Below are positions 35,354-43,611 of a stretch of DNA of 64,000 nucleotides, piece by piece (the stretch's first letter is position 1; every line of letters starts with the position of its first letter). The position numbers and the translations under genes are program-made. The notes beneath the pieces are model-generated. The model had not been told where the DNA came from and searched no databases. It was given only the letters and a program-made list of their open reading frames with translations. The stretch lies in the NCBI GenBank assembly GCA_045536365.1, contig JAZSNL010000030.1:62001-126000 (forward strand). The letters are read 5' to 3'. The stretch is from JAZSNL01 sp045536365 (GTDB taxonomy: Bacteria > Bacillota_I > Bacilli_A > ML615J-28 > CAG-313).

Positions 35354-36568
35354 ATGAAGAAAATATTAGTTAGTATGCTTTTATTAGTATTCGGATTATG
35401 TTTAGTAGGGTGTGCTCTTGTAGAAAGCAAAACATTTACTATAGCCTTAAGAGATGGTTTATATTCTGGACAATATAACGATATTTATGATATATATATT
35501 GAATTTGATAATATTTCCATAAATGAATTTGTTAAAACACAAACAGGAAACTGTATGAAAGATTTATATACTAAAGATGAAAAATATTATACACCATACG
35601 ATGTACACATTATAATTACGTCTGCTGCTTATAATGAAAAAATATATAATACAAGAATTAGATTTAAGGATATGGTTGCAATTAATAATCAAACTACAAC
35701 AACGTATAAGCTTTCAAATATTACTGATGATGGTTCGTATGATATATCCAAATTTAATATAGAATTAGTGGATACTGACAATGATTTAGTTGCAGATAAG
35801 TTGAATTTAGATATTGAAAGTAAGTTTATTAATGGGGAATGTGAATTAGTTTATCATCCAGAAAGCGGATCAGAAGATTTACACAGTATTCAAATGGTAA
35901 ATTATTCTTTAACATATGATGAGAATTTGGTTGTAGAAGTTGGACATTATGAAAACTCAAAAACTGTTATTGCAGGATATAAACTTGTATTTTATGTTAA
36001 ATCATCAAGTATTGATAAGGAAGTACTAATGTATATTAATAATGAACAAGTTGGGCATCCTCAAATATCAATATTTCACGGTGATGAGTGGTACGAGTAT
36101 GAATATATAATTGGGTATAGTAATGTTGATATAAGATTTGAAGAAGTGCCAATATTTCATGAACATGAATACATTGATGGTTTATGTGAATGTGGTGAAT
36201 TCGATAGTGTTTGGTTACATGAAAACTTTAGATTATCAGATGAACAAATATTATTTAAAGGTAGTGTTGATGACGAATTCAATTGTAATGTCATTCTATT
36301 AACTTTAAAGCATACAACAACATATATTGAATTATCAAAAAGACATTTTAAATTAGATGAAATAACTGAAGTAGTATATATAAGTTCAACTCCCCCAAGT
36401 CATTTCTATGAACCTGGTAATGAAGACAAGTTAAATAATTTTCATCAAATTGTATTTTTATATGTTGATGTTGAAACAAAAGAAGAGATTATTGAATTAA
36501 TAATAGAATTAGAGAAATTACCATTTGTTGAAAGCGTAGGCCCTAATTCTATTGAACATGGAGAATAA
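35354..36568 (+). CDS. Lipoprotein, function unknown
   Basis: A 404-residue protein with a lipoprotein signal (MKKILVSMLLLVFGLCLVGC, Cys 20 being the modified residue), so it should be anchored to the outer face of the membrane. The middle (about 30-265) is beta-rich and unrecognised. HEHEYIDGLCECGE (about 267-280) is a short Cys/His motif that also occurs in the lipoprotein at 41039 (HIHHYVDGKCDCGE). The C-terminal section has a ferredoxin-like beta-alpha-beta feel (KEEIIELIIELEKLPFVESVGPN). The ribosome site is AGGAGG. It probably belongs to the regulon of the sigma factor at 33166. Confidence 0.65.
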   Translation: MKKILVSMLLLVFGLCLVGCALVESKTFTIALRDGLYSGQYNDIYDIYIEFDNISINEFVKTQTGNCMKDLYTKDEKYYTPYDVHIIITSAAYNEKIYNTRIRFKDMVAINNQTTTTYKLSNITDDGSYDISKFNIELVDTDNDLVADKLNLDIESKFINGECELVYHPESGSEDLHSIQMVNYSLTYDENLVVEVGHYENSKTVIAGYKLVFYVKSSSIDKEVLMYINNEQVGHPQISIFHGDEWYEYEYIIGYSNVDIRFEEVPIFHEHEYIDGLCECGEFDSVWLHENFRLSDEQILFKGSVDDEFNCNVILLTLKHTTTYIELSKRHFKLDEITEVVYISSTPPSHFYEPGNEDKLNNFHQIVFLYVDVETKEEIIELIIELEKLPFVESVGPNSIEHGE

Positions 36569-36574
36569 CCAATC

Positions 36575-36608
36575 AAGCTAGCTAACTCAAAAAGTTAGCT
36601 GGCTTTTT
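36575..36608 (+). terminator. Intrinsic terminator after lipoprotein gene
   Basis: AAGCTAGCTAACT pairs with AGTTAGCTGGCTT (one G-T pair) and is followed by TTTTT. Confidence 0.75.
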
Positions 36609-36660
36609 AAATAGTAGAAATAAATGAAGAAATGTGGTACAATTAAAATATAAAATTTTT

Positions 36661-36696
36661 TGTCACTTTTTACTAAGTTAAATTGTTTTATATATG
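36661..36696 (+). promoter_or_regulatory. Conserved upstream element, copy 2
   Basis: Second copy of the 36-base element (TGTCACTTTTTACTA ... TTGTTTTATATAT) 56 bases before the ATG of the next lipoprotein gene. Confidence 0.5.
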
Positions 36697-36751
36697 AAAG
36701 GTTCAAAAAAATTTTATAGTTATTTGTTATATAGATAGGAGGTAAACTTTA

Positions 36752-37525
36752 ATGAAAAAAATATTATTAATGATATTAGCATTTTGTTCTTTATTAATTT
36801 TAAGCGGATGTTTTTTATATGGAGAAAAAGAAGAAACTACTGTTGGAGACCTAGTATATTTACATGTTAAGACTAACAGTGATGAATATTATAGTGTTAT
36901 TGGTTTAAGTGAAGAAGGAAAATTAAAAAGTAGAATTACTGTTCCAGCAGAAGTTAATGGACTTTCAGTAAAGAAAATAGGATTTTTGAGGTCTAAAACT
37001 CGTGTCGGATCAATAACAAGTGATAAACTTGAGATAATATATTTGGAAAAATATATAGAATTTGCCCATACTGATTTTTTTATAGATTGTCCAAATCTTG
37101 AAAAAATTATTTGTTTAGAATTTGAAGATAAATTTGAAGAATTTTATGATTATCGAGAGCAATATGTTAAATATAATCTAAATACAGAAAATGAGCAAAT
37201 AAGACGTTTACCTATATATGTTTATCCATCAAAAGATTTTGTAGAAGATAGTCAAGATAATTTATACGTCTACGCCAATATTATATATTACAATGATAAT
37301 AATGCAGTTTATTATATAGATTATAGTGCTAGTAATAAAATAGAAAAATTACCCGAAGAACCTGTACGTGAAGGATATAAATTTTTGGGATGGTATAAAG
37401 AACCAGATTGTATTAATGAATGGAATTTTGCTGAAGACAATTTAAATGAGATTATCAATTTAGAATATTCAGTTCAATTTAATGTGAATAAACTATATGC
37501 AAAATGGGAGGAAGTCGCTGATTAA
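36752..37525 (+). CDS. Lipoprotein with InlB-type repeat
   Basis: A 257-residue lipoprotein: signal MKKILLMILAFCSLLILSGC, Cys 20 lipidated. The region at about 45-130 resembles a single leucine-rich (BspA-like) unit, with LKSRITVPAEVNGLSVKKIG. The C-terminal 75 residues form one InlB B-type repeat: PVREGYKFLGWYKEPDC then LYAKW at the end. Such modules occur in surface proteins of gut Bacillota and in internalins. The ribosome site is AGGAGG; its upstream region matches that of the lipoprotein gene before it. The end overlaps a further small secreted frame. Confidence 0.7.
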   Translation: MKKILLMILAFCSLLILSGCFLYGEKEETTVGDLVYLHVKTNSDEYYSVIGLSEEGKLKSRITVPAEVNGLSVKKIGFLRSKTRVGSITSDKLEIIYLEKYIEFAHTDFFIDCPNLEKIICLEFEDKFEEFYDYREQYVKYNLNTENEQIRRLPIYVYPSKDFVEDSQDNLYVYANIIYYNDNNAVYYIDYSASNKIEKLPEEPVREGYKFLGWYKEPDCINEWNFAEDNLNEIINLEYSVQFNVNKLYAKWEEVAD

Positions 37526-37748
37526 AGGATTTAAAAAATATTTTATTGGTATTATATTTATCTTCGTTTTAACCTTAATAATAGGGAATTTTGAAGTTAA
37601 AGCTTCGTCCCAGATTTGGGTAAATTATAAATATTCAGACACTGATTTATATGATTTAACAAATACATATAATTATGATAAAATAACAATAGAGGAATTA
37701 TACGCAAAGGAAAATGGTGAATTAGCAACTAGGGATTATAACTCATAG
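37521..37748 (+). CDS. Short secreted protein, possibly truncated, unusual start
   Basis: An ATG exists at 37497 without a ribosome site, while GGGAGG (37506-37511) lies 6 bases before CTG 37518 and 9 before ATT 37521. Starting at ATT gives about 75 residues: a signal peptide (IKGFKKYFIGIIFIFVLTLI ... VKASS) and a short exterior part (QIWVNYKYSDTDLYDL...). The small size and the non-coding decay after it suggest that it is the front of a once longer secreted protein. The same kind of non-ATG start is seen at 16561 and 30721. Confidence 0.4.
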   Translation: MKGFKKYFIGIIFIFVLTLIIGNFEVKASSQIWVNYKYSDTDLYDLTNTYNYDKITIEELYAKENGELATRDYNS

Positions 37749-37944
37749 TATTTTAATATGAGTCAAAAAATAATGAAGTTGTTACTACAAGTCAACTCAC
37801 AGAAATCAAACAATCAAAAATTAGATTAAAATGGCCCATTTAAACAAAAAAGTGCGAAATATGTTGAAAACTCCCTATAAAAAAGTGCACATTTTACTTG
37901 AAACTCGATATAAAAAGTGTATAAAATAATCAGAGGTGAGATTT
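37749..37944 (+). repeat. Imperfect repeats upstream of ATPase stub
   Basis: Non-coding. From about 37845 to 37930 a unit of about 33-37 bases recurs nearly three times: AAAAAAGTGC..., ...AACTCCCTATA, AAAAAAGTGCACATTTT..., ...AACTCGATATA, AAAAAGTGTATAAAA. It leads directly to the ATPase fragment and may have been its control region. Confidence 0.45.
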
Positions 37945-38052
37945 ACGTTTGAAAGAAAAATTTATAATGACATTATTTCTTGGCATGAATCTTTAAAAAT
38001 TAAAAAAAGAACTCTAATCATAAAAGGTGAATATCCAAAATATTACTTGTAA
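37945..38052 (+). pseudogene. Truncated AAA ATPase (DUF4143-type), N-terminal stub
   Basis: After AGAGGTGAG comes ACG (a mutated ATG) and a 35-codon frame reading FERKIYNDIISWHESLKIKK then RTLIIKG, which matches the beginning of DUF4143-type ATPases up to the residues just before the P-loop. It then runs into a stop. The P-loop and everything after it are missing. The start codon change supports decay. Confidence 0.55.
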
Positions 38053-38307
38053 AAAATAGCTGCTAATGAGAACATTAATTTGTTTAAATTAACAGCTTTT
38101 ATTTTATTTGTTATCCAGGAGCACACATTCCCCCTTTTGTTATATTACCTGACTTTTTTTATATGTCCGAAACATAGGGGGTATTTTAATAAATGTTAGC
38201 TGACTTTTTATGTAGCAAATATTTTCAAAAAAGATTATAATATTATTATAAAATTGTGGGAACCTTTTTATAACTTTTGCAACTATATAAGTGAAGAGGT
38301 AAAAAGT
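38053..38307. other. Intergenic region with TTANCTGAC motifs
   Basis: No gene. It has a hairpin AGCTG/CAGCT with T-rich tail (about 38058-38105), a CCCCCT/AGGGGG inverted repeat (about 38130-38180), and two copies of TTANCTGACTTTT at 38145-38157 and 38196-38208. A third copy (TTAACTGACATTTT) is at 39920-39933. TATAAT lies near 38237. Confidence 0.4.
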
Positions 38308-39906
38308 ATGAATAAAGATGAGTTAAAAGAAAAAGTAGTTGATTATGCCAGTAAAGTATTTTTTTATTGCGTTAAAAGATGTAATAGCAGAATAGATGCT
38401 GAAGACTTATCACAAACAATACTTCTAGAAATAATCCAAAATATCGATAAAGGTGCACGTATTGATAATTTAGATTATTATATTTGGGGTGTATGTAAAA
38501 ATCAATATAATATGTATTTAAGAAAAACTATCAAAGATAGAAATAATCTTGAGTATAAAGAAGAAATTGATGAAAAAGATGAATCTCCCTCAGCACTTGA
38601 TGAAATGTTAAAAGATGAAAAGATTAGAAGAATGAATCAAGCTATCAAACTATTGAGTAAGGATTATGCACAAATACTTTATGCTTATTATGTAGAAGAT
38701 AAAACTCTAAAGTTCATTGCAGAAGAATTAAATATGCCTCTTGGAACAGTAAAGAAAAGACTGTTTACTATTAGACAAAAGTTAAAGGAGTATTTAGCTA
38801 TGGAAAAATTAAATGGAAAAAAAGCATACATACCAAAGAACTTTCATGGAATAATGGCGAATGAAGGAGAATTGGATTTTAATCCTGATTATGAAATTGA
38901 ACCATTATTGATTAAAAACTTACTATTTCACTCATATAATAATCCTTGTTCTTTAGAGGATTATTCAATAGAATTAGGTATATCTATCGTGTATATTGAA
39001 GATTATGTTAGACGACTTGTAGAAAAAGATTTCTTAATAAAACAGGAAAATGGTAAATATTTAACAAATATAGCTTTTGTAGATAAAAAAACAAAACGAA
39101 AGATTTTTGATTTAGTAAGAGAAAATATAGATATTATTCAAAAACCAATTATTGAATTTTGTAAAGAAAATATAGAATATTATCGTTCTTTATTATTGAA
39201 TGATGTTAATAATGATGAATTATTAATGTGGTCATTAATTTATATTGTTGAAGTAGCTATGAGAAAAAGTGAATCGGGTACGAGAACTAAAAAATGCAAA
39301 AATGGTTCGTGGGATTACTGTATGGCTGAATTGACAAATGATCATGAATATGATGAATATTTTATATCACACAATACATCATCAGTTGATGAGTTTAACG
39401 CAAAACTTGTTGCGTGGCCCTCATCTGTAGATAATCCTAATTTTAAAGTTGGGTATAGAACATCTTGGCATATTGCAGCTAATGCTAGAGAAGATTATCG
39501 ATTATTTTCTCTTGTTTTAGATAAAAAATTAAAATATAGTGAATTAGATGCTGAAACAAAAATATTTGTAGATGAATATAAAAATAAAAATTATTTAAAA
39601 ATTGAAAATGATATTGTTGAAATTGTCCCTCCTATTATTTCAGAAAGTAATTTTTTTAAATTATATAATTTTATTAAAAATGATATTGATCTTCAAAAGG
39701 CTTTAAATGAATATTCTACTAATGTGTATAAAGAAGTAGAAAAATTATTTCCTGCATATTTACATAATCAAATTGAATTCATTGTTTCAGCTTTCACTAA
39801 CACTGAGCGTTCAATAATAATTAATTATGCTTATAATCAAGGATTGTTATCTTTAGATGAAGAACATGAATATTTTGTTTATAATATGGTAATAGTAAAA
39901 AAATAA
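38308..39906 (+). CDS. ECF-like sigma factor with long C-terminal domain
   Basis: The frame is open from 38254, but ATG 38308 has GAAGAGGT at a good distance (532 residues). Residues 1-160 are a sigma-70 type factor: region 2 with RIDAEDLSQTILLEIIQ and region 4 with YYVEDKTLKFIAEELNMPLGTVKKRLFTIRQKL. About 185-255 looks like a winged helix (YSIELGISIVYIEDYVRRL). The remaining 270 residues are unrecognised. The long extension is unusual; it resembles the extended ECF groups in which an extra domain controls the sigma. No anti-sigma gene is next to it. Motif copies upstream of it and of the next gene may be its own promoters. Confidence 0.65.
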   Translation: MNKDELKEKVVDYASKVFFYCVKRCNSRIDAEDLSQTILLEIIQNIDKGARIDNLDYYIWGVCKNQYNMYLRKTIKDRNNLEYKEEIDEKDESPSALDEMLKDEKIRRMNQAIKLLSKDYAQILYAYYVEDKTLKFIAEELNMPLGTVKKRLFTIRQKLKEYLAMEKLNGKKAYIPKNFHGIMANEGELDFNPDYEIEPLLIKNLLFHSYNNPCSLEDYSIELGISIVYIEDYVRRLVEKDFLIKQENGKYLTNIAFVDKKTKRKIFDLVRENIDIIQKPIIEFCKENIEYYRSLLLNDVNNDELLMWSLIYIVEVAMRKSESGTRTKKCKNGSWDYCMAELTNDHEYDEYFISHNTSSVDEFNAKLVAWPSSVDNPNFKVGYRTSWHIAANAREDYRLFSLVLDKKLKYSELDAETKIFVDEYKNKNYLKIENDIVEIVPPIISESNFFKLYNFIKNDIDLQKALNEYSTNVYKEVEKLFPAYLHNQIEFIVSAFTNTERSIIINYAYNQGLLSLDEEHEYFVYNMVIVKK

Positions 39907-40131
39907 AAATAATAGTTTGTTAACTGACATTTTAAGAAATAGAATTATTTTGCTTTTTGTTATAATATAATTGTAAATTTCAATTCAACCAATGAGCGAG
40001 AAAAAAAGTAAAAACTCAACTTTTAATATCTGGTTTTCAACTATAGTGGATGATATAATGTTAATAGAAACTTAAGTTTCTATTTGTAATACTTGCAAGA
40101 TTACTATAATATAAATCAAGGAGAAAAGTTT

Positions 40132-40917
40132 ATGAATTTTAAATTAGCAGAAAATTTACAATTATTAAGAAAACAAAAAGGAAAAACTCAAGAAGAACTA
40201 GCTGAAATATTTGGCGTATCTAGCCAAAGTATTTCTAAATGGGAACTAGGCATTAATTGTCCTGATATTACAATGTTACCTAAACTAGCAGATTATTATA
40301 GGATATCAATTGATGAATTGTTAGGATATAAACCGATGTCATCGATTAATAGTATTTATATTGATGTGAAGTCGCTAATAGAATCATCGGATAATAAAAT
40401 AGATGATGCGTACAAAATTGCCAGACTCGCTGTGGCTTCAATTCATGATAAAGAAAGAAAACAAGCAGAAAGATTGTTAGTAGGTAAAAGGGATTATAGT
40501 TTAGCATATGGCCAAGAAAAGACAGGTCTAACAATTTGTTCAGATGAAAGTGTATTTATTTGTTCATTTGTTGATTTAAGAGATTATGATATAACAACAA
40601 TTAGAAAAGTGGCTAATTATTTAAACAAAATTAGTGATTTAAATACACTTAAAGTTATATTTGGCTTATTTAATTTACATGTAAAAAATAAAGAATCAAA
40701 TTCTTTTAGTATCGATGAAATTATGGAAGAAACTAAATTAGATTATAATTGTGTTAATAAAGTATTAAATAATATTGATGTAGTCTTTGACAGAGATGAA
40801 TACAATAAAACGGGTGTTGAGAAATATACATTATCACATTTAGATCAAATACCACTACTTATAACTTTATTGGTTCCTACAATTGATAAATATAATTACA
40901 ATCTTAAAGATGTAGAT
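40132..40917 (+). CDS. XRE-family transcription regulator
   Basis: Translation is taken from ATG 40132 with AAGGAGAA upstream (262 residues); upstream codons of the frame are not likely used. Residues 5-62 are a classic XRE helix-turn-helix (LQLLRKQKGKTQEELAEIFG, VSSQSISKWELG, LPKLADYYRISIDELLG). The remaining part (about 75-262) is helical and unrecognised, with a second possible winged-helix segment (SFSIDEIMEETKLDYNCVNKVL). It may bind the TTANCTGAC-type sequence upstream; that is a guess. Gene stands alone between the sigma gene and an LRR lipoprotein. Confidence 0.75.
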
Positions 40918-40924
40918 TAATTGT

Positions 40925-40953
40925 TTGAAAAATCTGTATAATTAATATATAAT
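40925..40953 (+). promoter_or_regulatory. Promoter of the LRR lipoprotein gene
   Basis: TTGAAA (40925-40930), 17-base spacer, TATAAT (40948-40953), about 85 bases before the ATG. Confidence 0.6.
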
Positions 40954-41038
40954 ATGAATATTAAAAAATTAATTAATTAAAAATTTATATATTGGGAAAA
41001 TTATAGAGTCTCTAATATTTAGATTAAAGGAGAAAATA

Positions 41039-42742
41039 ATGAAAAATAGATATTATTTATGGATAGTCATCATTATATTATTAAGTTTAACAGGATGTAA
41101 AACTCCTGAACATATTCATCATTATGTTGATGGTAAATGTGATTGTGGAGAAGTAGAACCAAAAAACACTTATACCTTAACTTTTGATACCGATGGAGGT
41201 AGTGAGATTGATACAGTTGTCTTGTTTGCGGGATCTACTATTGTTGTACCTGCAGATCCTGTAAAAGAAGGGCATGAATTTTTAGGATGGAGTCCAAACT
41301 TACCTGAAGTTATGCCTGATGATAATGTTGAAGTTAAAGCTCTTTGGAAAGTTAAGACATATGAAATTATATTTAATACAAATGGTGGAACTTCAGTTAA
41401 AAATTGTAATGTTGCCTATGGTGAACAAATCAATATTCCTACTGATCCAAGTAAAGAAGGATATAAATTTTTAGGATGGTATTATAATGATCAACCCTGG
41501 GATTTTAAAACTAATGTTACTAGTGATTTAGAGTTATATGCTAAGTGGGAAGAATTAACAAAACATGCGGTAGTGTTTAAAGATGATAATGATATTATTT
41601 GGGAAATAGATTTTTATTGTGGAGAAAAAATTATTTTTGATTTAAAAAACGTTATTGATTTGAATTATCTTGTAATCACAGAAATTGGTGAATTTCCAAA
41701 GTATATGCCTGATAGTGAGGTAATAGTTCCTGTTAAATGTTATGATATTAGAGATGTTTTTACTTTATCAGATGATGGACAAGGTATTAGTAGTTATTTA
41801 GGTAATAGTAAAGATGTCATTGTTCCTAGTGGTTATTATTGTGATAATGATTTTATTGAAATTAGTCGAATTGAATCATGGTGTTTTGACGGAAATAAAG
41901 AAATTGAAAGCGTTGAGTTACCTAATACTATTAATACAATTGGTCGTGAAGCTTTCAATAATTGTTGGAATTTAAAAACTGTTAATATTCCGTTTGGAGT
42001 AGAAGTGATTAATTATAAATCATTCAGTGATACATCAATTGAAGAAATAACTATACCCGACAGTGTGACTACAATTGTTAATTCAGCGTTTTCAGGATGT
42101 GAAGAGTTAAAATCTATTGTTATTCCTAATAGTGTAAAAGAAATTGGCGATAGTATATTTATTAACTGCACTAGTTTAGTAAGCGTTAGTATTCCTTTTA
42201 CTGGTAATAGATTAGAAAATCCGACTAATACATATTTTGGATATATCTTTGGAGATTTAAAGTATAATAAAGGTTATAGTTCATCTATTCCAATGTCGTT
42301 AGATCAAATAATTTTAACTAATACAGTTGATATTGCAGATTCAGCTTTTGAAGGGGTTAAATATGTTAATGAAATTATTCTTTCCGAAGGTTTAAAAACA
42401 ATAGGTGAATATGCTTTTGCGGATTGTGATAATTTAAGAAGTATTGAAATGCCTTCAACATTAGAAGAAATTAAAAAACATGCATTTAGTAGTTGTAACG
42501 AATTAAGTGAGATTATCTTAAATGAGGGATTAAAGAAAATTCAAAATGTTATATATTCAGGTAGTAAATTAATGAGTATTGTTATTCCAGAAAGTGTCGA
42601 ATATATCGGAAGTTGCGCTTTTGGAAATGAAAATATGACTATTTACTGTAAAGCAGAAGAAAAACCAAGTGAGTGGGAAAATGATTGGAATTTGATTTAT
42701 GGTGCTGACTATATTGATGTAGTATGGGGTTATGAAGAATAA
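41039..42742 (+). CDS. Lipoprotein with InlB-type repeats and BspA-like LRRs
   Basis: A 567-residue protein with lipoprotein signal (WIVIIILLSLTGC, Cys about 20). HIHHYVDGKCDCGE follows, then two InlB B-type repeats (about 43-105 and 106-172; FDTDGG...FLGW...ALW, FNTNGG...FLGWYY...YAKW). From about 270 to 540 lie BspA/LRR_5-type repeats with VELPNTINTIGREAFNNC, ITIPDSVTTIVNSAFSGC and similar units. These are adhesive surface modules. Promoter and AAAGGAG ribosome site are clear; a strong terminator follows, so it is a single-gene unit. Confidence 0.85.
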   Translation: MKNRYYLWIVIIILLSLTGCKTPEHIHHYVDGKCDCGEVEPKNTYTLTFDTDGGSEIDTVVLFAGSTIVVPADPVKEGHEFLGWSPNLPEVMPDDNVEVKALWKVKTYEIIFNTNGGTSVKNCNVAYGEQINIPTDPSKEGYKFLGWYYNDQPWDFKTNVTSDLELYAKWEELTKHAVVFKDDNDIIWEIDFYCGEKIIFDLKNVIDLNYLVITEIGEFPKYMPDSEVIVPVKCYDIRDVFTLSDDGQGISSYLGNSKDVIVPSGYYCDNDFIEISRIESWCFDGNKEIESVELPNTINTIGREAFNNCWNLKTVNIPFGVEVINYKSFSDTSIEEITIPDSVTTIVNSAFSGCEELKSIVIPNSVKEIGDSIFINCTSLVSVSIPFTGNRLENPTNTYFGYIFGDLKYNKGYSSSIPMSLDQIILTNTVDIADSAFEGVKYVNEIILSEGLKTIGEYAFADCDNLRSIEMPSTLEEIKKHAFSSCNELSEIILNEGLKKIQNVIYSGSKLMSIVIPESVEYIGSCAFGNENMTIYCKAEEKPSEWENDWNLIYGADYIDVVWGYEE

Positions 42743-42751
42743 TTAAATTTA

Positions 42752-42790
42752 AAATAAAAAAGAGGACTCAGTAGTCCTCTTTTATTTTAT
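42752..42790 (+). terminator. Intrinsic terminator after LRR lipoprotein gene
   Basis: AGAGGACT/AGTCCTCT with A- and T-tracts extending the stem on both sides; may work in both directions. Confidence 0.85.
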
Positions 42791-42845
42791 AAATATAAGT
42801 ATATTAAAGATTTAAATTATAATAAGAACCGAATCAAAATAATTA

Positions 42846-42874
42846 TTGCATAACTTTAATGATTATGATATAAT
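42846..42874 (+). promoter_or_regulatory. Promoter of small lipoprotein gene
   Basis: TTGCAT (42846-42851), 17-base spacer, TATAAT (42869-42874). Confidence 0.7.
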
Positions 42875-42929
42875 GGATATTGAGTTTTAAAAGAAAATTA
42901 TTATAATGTAAAATAAAGGAGTGAATTAT

Positions 42930-43436
42930 ATGAAAAAAATATTAGTTAGTATATTTTTATTAATACTTTGTTTATGTTCAACATCTTGTATCAAAAAAGG
43001 AATAGATTTTAAAGTTTCATATGATAAAGAAGGTGCTTTTGGTTTTAAAGAACCTAATGGCGGACTTAAGCTTTTTGGTAATGCGTATTTAACTTCTAAA
43101 GATCAATTAATTTCTTTATGTGATGAATGGGGAAACAAATCATTTGATGAAAATGAAGAATACTATAATTCGGATTTAGCAAAACTATTAAGAACATATG
43201 ATGATGAATATTTTAAGTTGAATAATTTACTGATTATAGAATTTGAGACTGGAAGAGGTATTGATTCAAAAGTACACAAGATAAGCACTGAAGAAAGTAA
43301 TTTAGTAGTAACTATTAAACAAAAAGAATTAAATGGGGTGTGGACTACAGAGGCTTTTGGATGGTTGATGATAGTTGAAGTATCAAAAGAAGGTACTAAG
43401 GGAACTTCCGAATTAGTAGTCAACTTAAAAAAATAA
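42930..43436 (+). CDS. Small lipoprotein
   Basis: A protein of 168 residues from ATG 42930 (AAAGGAG at 42916-42922; the GTG nine bases earlier overlaps the ribosome site and is not chosen). The signal is MKKILVSIFLLILCLCSTSC with Cys about 20 as lipid site. The mature part is a compact beta-type domain (FKVSYDKEGAFGFKEPNGG ... LVVNLKK) not recognised. It has its own promoter and no terminator is visible before the next promoter at 43552. Confidence 0.65.
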   Translation: MKKILVSIFLLILCLCSTSCIKKGIDFKVSYDKEGAFGFKEPNGGLKLFGNAYLTSKDQLISLCDEWGNKSFDENEEYYNSDLAKLLRTYDDEYFKLNNLLIIEFETGRGIDSKVHKISTEESNLVVTIKQKELNGVWTTEAFGWLMIVEVSKEGTKGTSELVVNLKK

Positions 43437-43551
43437 AAATATACAAAGAGAACTTGTTCAAATAATGAAAGATAATAAAATGAAGGAAAGAAGAAGATAA
43501 TAGATAGTGAATGTGACAATAAAAATAGGTAGAAAAATTGATTCAGTATCA

Positions 43552-43580
43552 TTGATTTTATTAAAAAAAAGGTATATAAT
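43552..43580 (+). promoter_or_regulatory. Promoter of alcohol dehydrogenase gene
   Basis: TTGATT (43552-43557), 17-base spacer, TATAAT (43575-43580). Confidence 0.65.
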
Positions 43581-43611
43581 AATATTGTAAGAAATTAATA
43601 GGAGGCTTATT

